Shown: positions 63,901-64,000 of the stretch, in pieces
Position numbering within the stretch: position 1 is the first letter of the stretch
Layout: every line of letters starts with the position of its first letter
Assembly: GCA_963678675.1 (NCBI GenBank)
Contig: OY783199.1
Location: 23,681,546-23,745,545 of the forward strand
DNA: 64,000 nucleotides
Origin: Xiphydria camelus
Lineage: Eukaryota; Arthropoda; Insecta; Hymenoptera; Xiphydriidae
Direction: 5' to 3'
Position numbers and translations under genes: made by a program
Notes under the pieces: generated by a model
The model's database searches: none
The model's input: the letters and a program-made list of their open reading frames with translations, nothing else
Told to the model about the DNA's origin: nothing

Positions 63901-64000
63901 AGAATAGGTCCTAATGAATTCTATATTACTTGTTTTCCAGCATGAATTCATGGGATGTAGCGAGACTAACCGTTCGCTTAGGAGACTATAACATCAAAAC
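45811..64000 (+). CDS. Secreted clip-domain serine protease (partial, 4 exons)
   Basis: Extracellular S1-family protease of the type acting in insect proteolytic cascades. Exons 45811-45970, 46690-47012, 60421-60908 and 63941-64000 join with matching phases (1, 0, 2) and GT/AG borders. In order: a signal peptide (hydrophobic TTLVFLLVLIDFG), a clip domain with six Cys at about residues 82, 92, 98, 121, 135 and 136 (CATFRECYPYF; GFGVCC), a long Pro/Thr-rich linker, a linker Cys (AECGAKN), the activation site ER|IVGGQSADPGEWPW and the catalytic His in SAAHC. The catalytic Asp and Ser should follow in exons beyond the window, so whether it is active cannot be told. DNSWD-type text at the last exon (MNSWDVARLTVRLGDYNIKT) supports a clip-protease subgroup I recall from flies and bees. 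ATG 45811 is chosen; ATG 45853 is in frame and gives a shorter, more typical signal peptide. Confidence 0.9.
46690..47012 (+). CDS. Clip protease exon 2: clip domain
   Basis: Acceptor GCGCAG at 46689, donor CAG|GTTAAT, phase 0. It carries the whole clip domain: GGSCLTSKGELGRCATFREC, a tyrosine-rich middle, YDTCSF and GFGVCC, six cysteines in the pattern expected for three disulphides. The intron that follows is 13.4 kb. Confidence 0.9.
47150..47591. mobile_element. Two adjacent MITEs of one family
   Basis: Unit 1 (47150-47379) has CGGGTGTTTTCGAAGATGGG / GGCATATAGGAG at the left, inverted at the right (CTCCTTATATGCC...). Unit 2 (47388-47591) starts CGGGGTGTTTCCGAAGAAGC, ends with the inverted AAAGCTTTCTCAAAAACACC, and is nearly a full palindrome (GTGCGAGAGAGAATAT / ATATTCTCTCTCGCAC). 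The two are similar in sequence and lie 8 bp apart, just after protease exon 2. Confidence 0.75.
47608..48241. mobile_element. TA-flanked element with AACATTGACAC ends
   Basis: AGGTAAAAGGGGCAAACATT then GACAC at the left aligns with the inverted right end (GTGTCAATGTTGGTCCGCGT then TACCC). TA lies at both sides (47606-47607, 48242-48243). About 634 bp, with inner copies of TTGACAC in both orientations. The end style resembles the PHD-finger elements at 57259 and 58316. Confidence 0.65.
48924..50353. repeat. 1.4-kb palindrome with arms of about 700 bp
   Basis: Arm 48924-49635 is the inverted copy of 49690-50353, with a 54-bp centre. Matched landmarks run along the whole length: GGTTCAGAAAGCCAATTTAG / CTAAATTGGTTTTCTGAATC at the outside, AGGGTTATTTATCTATAAAT / ATTTATAGATAAATAACCCT, and CACGCCAGCGTAGTGGGTTG / CAACCCGCTACGCTGGCGTG next to the centre. 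It sits in the protease intron 47013-60420. Confidence 0.92.
50945..51155. mobile_element. Possible short MITE with CACTGA ends
   Basis: CACTGAGAAAAAAA near 50945 and inverted TATCAGTG near 51147 bound about 210 bp containing repeated AAATATTTTGTT motifs. The open frame across it (50920-51219) has no family features. Confidence 0.35.
51285..52619 (-). mobile_element. DNA element with ACACAGGCCGACGT ends carrying the PPLHIKLGLMK-family gene
   Basis: ACACAGGCCGACGT at 51285 is inverted at 52606-52619, and the similarity resumes further in with GACTAATTTTGGGTCGCTGA near 51343-51362 and its inverted copy near 52548-52570. Between these ends lies a minus-strand pseudogene of the same family as 37974-38957. 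Ends plus gene make a coherent 1.3-kb transposon-like unit, truncated relative to a full gene. No target duplication was settled. Confidence 0.7.
51605..52264 (-). pseudogene. PPLHIKLGLMK-family gene remnant with frameshifts
   Basis: The minus strand reads CCFLYFWDSRATTKH, then KSGTNNIKYEPLVDLAKILL, PPLHIKLGLMKNFVKAIDKE, SDTKLEEGIFIGPDIRKLM and ELDAWRAF to a stop at 51869. Beyond it, in shifted frames, follow FLGKNKDKNYEAL, YGMSLKIHFLHSHLNFFSEN, SDEMGERFHKDI and YQRRWDPAMMGDYCW. The first conserved acidic segment is missing, and the knuckle CxxC has lost its second Cys (to Tyr). It is not functional. Confidence 0.8.
52791..53043. mobile_element. MITE with GAAGGGTCCAGTGG ends
   Basis: ATGAAGGGTCCAGTGGAAAA then ACGATGAGAGGGTCCAT at the left is matched by the inverted right end (ATGGACCCTCATCGTTTTTC then CACTGGACCCTTCAT). 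About 253 bp, inserted at the end of an (AT)n run. Confidence 0.85.
53044..54330. other. Protease intron, nothing recognised
   Basis: AT-rich DNA without a clear element, apart from the approach to the tandem array at 54340. Confidence 0.45.
54340..55240. repeat. Diverged tandem array, about 135-bp period, ~7 units
   Basis: Each unit has a segment like TCGTATCTCTCATCGTTTC, GAGATATTTGCATAAG and TTTATTGTTTAAACAAATTA. The TTTATTGTTTAAA landmark occurs near 54369, 54514, 54640, 54774, 54909, 55045 and 55199, a spacing of 126-154 bp. No coding pattern is seen. Confidence 0.8.
55359..55915. mobile_element. Palindrome of two head-to-head transposase 3' ends
   Basis: Arms 55359-55619 and 55665-55915 are near-perfect inverted copies beginning AAGGGTGTCCCAAAATGTTT. 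Each arm, read from the centre outward, encodes the end of a mariner-type transposase: TTPRNLNQLRQRIRAEIQNI, then RRVIGHFQFCLEEVQQRE on the left arm, and the same with small losses on the right. The palindrome carries no catalytic region. Confidence 0.8.
57259..58171 (+). mobile_element. TA-flanked element 1 with PHD-finger exon
   Basis: A 913-bp element flanked by TA (57257-57258, 58172-58173). The inverted ends begin GGGGAACGAGCGGCATAACC and GGGAACGGGGGGCAGAACCG. The motif GGCAAAACCGGGTA recurs inside. The uninterrupted target is visible in the left palindrome arm (TA at 56633-56634), which fixes the borders. It carries one exon encoding a PHD-type finger and no transposase core. Confidence 0.85.
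57589..57936 (+). pseudogene. PHD-finger C-terminal fragment in a transposon
   Basis: The open frame ends with a PHD/zinc-finger: CFYCEENYSMSARNDGWVQC, CENWAHEGCTGW, CDSC (C4-H-C3 pattern), preceded by an acidic Ser/Glu-rich stretch (TSSEEEDKNTESVEN). In insects such fingers are known at the C-terminus of some pogo-like and other DDE transposases. Here only this terminal part remains, so it is probably a relic of the parent element's gene. Confidence 0.7.
58316..59230 (-). mobile_element. TA-flanked element 2 with PHD-finger exon
   Basis: A 915-bp element flanked by TA (58314-58315, 59231-59232). The inverted ends begin GGGGAATGTCGTCAGGGTTG and GGGAAATGTCGTCAGGGTCG. The empty target is preserved in the left palindrome arm (TA at 56483-56484). 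GGTTGGCCA motifs recur inside. It is the same size and plan as element 1 but of different sequence. Confidence 0.87.
58567..58809 (-). pseudogene. AT-hook plus PHD-like finger exon in a transposon
   Basis: A minus-strand exon after a good acceptor (TTTTTTTTCAG at 58810-58820). It has KRGRPPKK (AT-hook-like), an acidic SSDEDED stretch, then FCLICLEAMPHRLNSN, ACIECKREVHLRCAKI and FICQNCDSK, a PHD-like cysteine/histidine pattern, stop at 58567. It is only the C-terminal end of a larger parental gene. Confidence 0.7.
59865..60110. mobile_element. MITE with GAGGCGGTAAAAGGC ends
   Basis: GAGGCGGTAAAAGGCAAAGT then GGTGTAAGTCA at the left is inverted at the right (TGACTTACACCACTTTGCCT then TTTACCGCCTC), a 31-bp perfect inverted end pair around about 185 bp. 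It lies 310 bp before protease exon 3. Confidence 0.88.
60421..60908 (+). CDS. Clip protease exon 3: linker, activation site, catalytic His
   Basis: Acceptor TTCGCAG at 60420, donor CA|GTAAGT, phase 2. It begins with an acidic stretch, then a Pro/Thr/Lys-rich linker (PPLPTHPP repeated, TTTKKPVATTWPTKKPGWWP), the linker Cys, RIVGGQSADPGEWPWIAALF and GGSLIDDIHILSAAHCVA with the catalytic His. The frame is open upstream of 60421, but the acceptor and phase 0 favour this start. Confidence 0.92.
60909..61620. other. Protease intron, nothing recognised
   Basis: AT-rich DNA between exon 3 and the THAP-type element. No ORF or repeat with support. Confidence 0.45.
61809..61937 (+). pseudogene. 5' exon remnant of a transposon accessory gene (MDSGFVQGKS family)
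   Basis: It begins MDSGFVQGKSDNLPKIDAF, a start I recall from multi-copy insect proteins that go on to SWIM and YqaJ-like nuclease regions. After one or two small frameshifts the sequence continues with PNFI and ETRN-type text up to AAAAG|GTAAG, a plausible donor near 61940. Only the first exon is present. The family link is from memory and should be checked. Confidence 0.5.
62797..63009 (-). pseudogene. THAP-domain exon of a transposase
   Basis: From ATG at 63009 the minus strand reads MSKKEGRRIYKYCIVPRCRN, then KIFFSVPKN, RKKWCTAMKRD and VYCCEDHFN, the C2CH zinc-coordinating pattern of a THAP DNA-binding domain (C-x4-C ... W ... C-x2-H-F). It stops at a good donor AAT|GTAAGT (62791-62796). 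THAP domains head P-type and Kolobok-type transposases. The rest of the gene is not in the element. Confidence 0.8.
63226..63940. other. Protease intron end
   Basis: AT-rich, no element ends seen. It finishes with the polypyrimidine tract and acceptor TTTTCCAG of exon 4. Confidence 0.5.
63941..64000 (+). CDS. Clip protease exon 4 (cut by the window end)
   Basis: The acceptor is TTTTCCAG at 63940. The first C completes a His codon (CA+C), giving CVAH, then MNSWDVARLTVRLGDYNIKT, the segment that follows the catalytic His in this protease group. The exon continues past the window. Confidence 0.88.

Noticed and set aside
1..64000. CRISPR arrays, bacterial operons or phage genes
   Set aside because: Spliced insect genes and eukaryotic transposons throughout. 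The tandem repeats lack spacer structure.

Overview
This is nuclear DNA from an insect. It carries two spliced genes on the + strand, set in a dense population of mobile elements. Grainyhead is highly conserved in this class, and the transposon families (Tc1/mariner, piggyBac-like, PIF/Harbinger-like, pogo-like, THAP-type) are typical of insects. The wording of the Grainyhead DNA-binding region and the mariner subfamilies suggest Hymenoptera, but I cannot prove the order from sequence alone. No rRNA, intact tRNA or CRISPR array was seen.

Gene 1 (about 2789-24030, +) is the 3' part of grainyhead (grh). Ten coding exons can be joined with every splice phase matching: 2789-3175, 5404-5669, 10915-11086, 12828-12939, 18350-18444, 18599-18769, 18882-19067, 20970-21419, 22584-22648 and 23724-24030. 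They give a 736-residue C-terminal fragment ending at a stop, containing the whole CP2-type DNA-binding domain and the C-terminal dimerisation region. The N-terminal start lies upstream of the window. Its introns hold a long series of elements: a fold-back element with a 30-bp repeat core, internally deleted Tc1 and mariner copies, a decayed mariner, palindromic MITEs, a second fold-back copy, a 0.8-kb palindrome and a TTAA-flanked MITE.

From 24031 to about 45640 lies the grh 3' UTR and intergenic DNA. It contains MITEs rich in CGACACGACTCGAC motifs, an inverted mariner with a nested insertion, a Helentron-like remnant with a 2-kb element in it, a decayed gene of an element-derived protein family, a three-part palindromic repeat and a TAA-flanked MITE.

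Gene 2 (45811 to beyond 64000, +) is a secreted clip-domain serine protease. Exons 45811-45970, 46690-47012, 60421-60908 and 63941-64000 (cut by the window edge) join in phase. They give a signal peptide, a six-cysteine clip domain, a Pro/Thr-rich linker, the activation site R|IVGG and the catalytic His. The catalytic Asp and Ser must lie past the window. A TATA-like promoter is proposed near 45650. Its 13.4-kb second intron holds a 1.4-kb palindrome, a 1.3-kb DNA element related to the decayed gene above, a 135-bp tandem array, head-to-head transposase 3' ends, and a 3.5-kb palindrome carrying two twin PHD-finger elements. Its third intron holds an element with a THAP-domain exon.

The points most worth follow-up are: (1) two diverged copies of an acidic-triad, zinc-knuckle protein family with shared subterminal motifs and one set of terminal inverted repeats, probably a poorly described DNA transposon; (2) the two-gene THAP element; (3) paired fold-back elements whose core encodes a decapeptide repeat; and (4) very long intronic palindromes that would make hairpin RNA.
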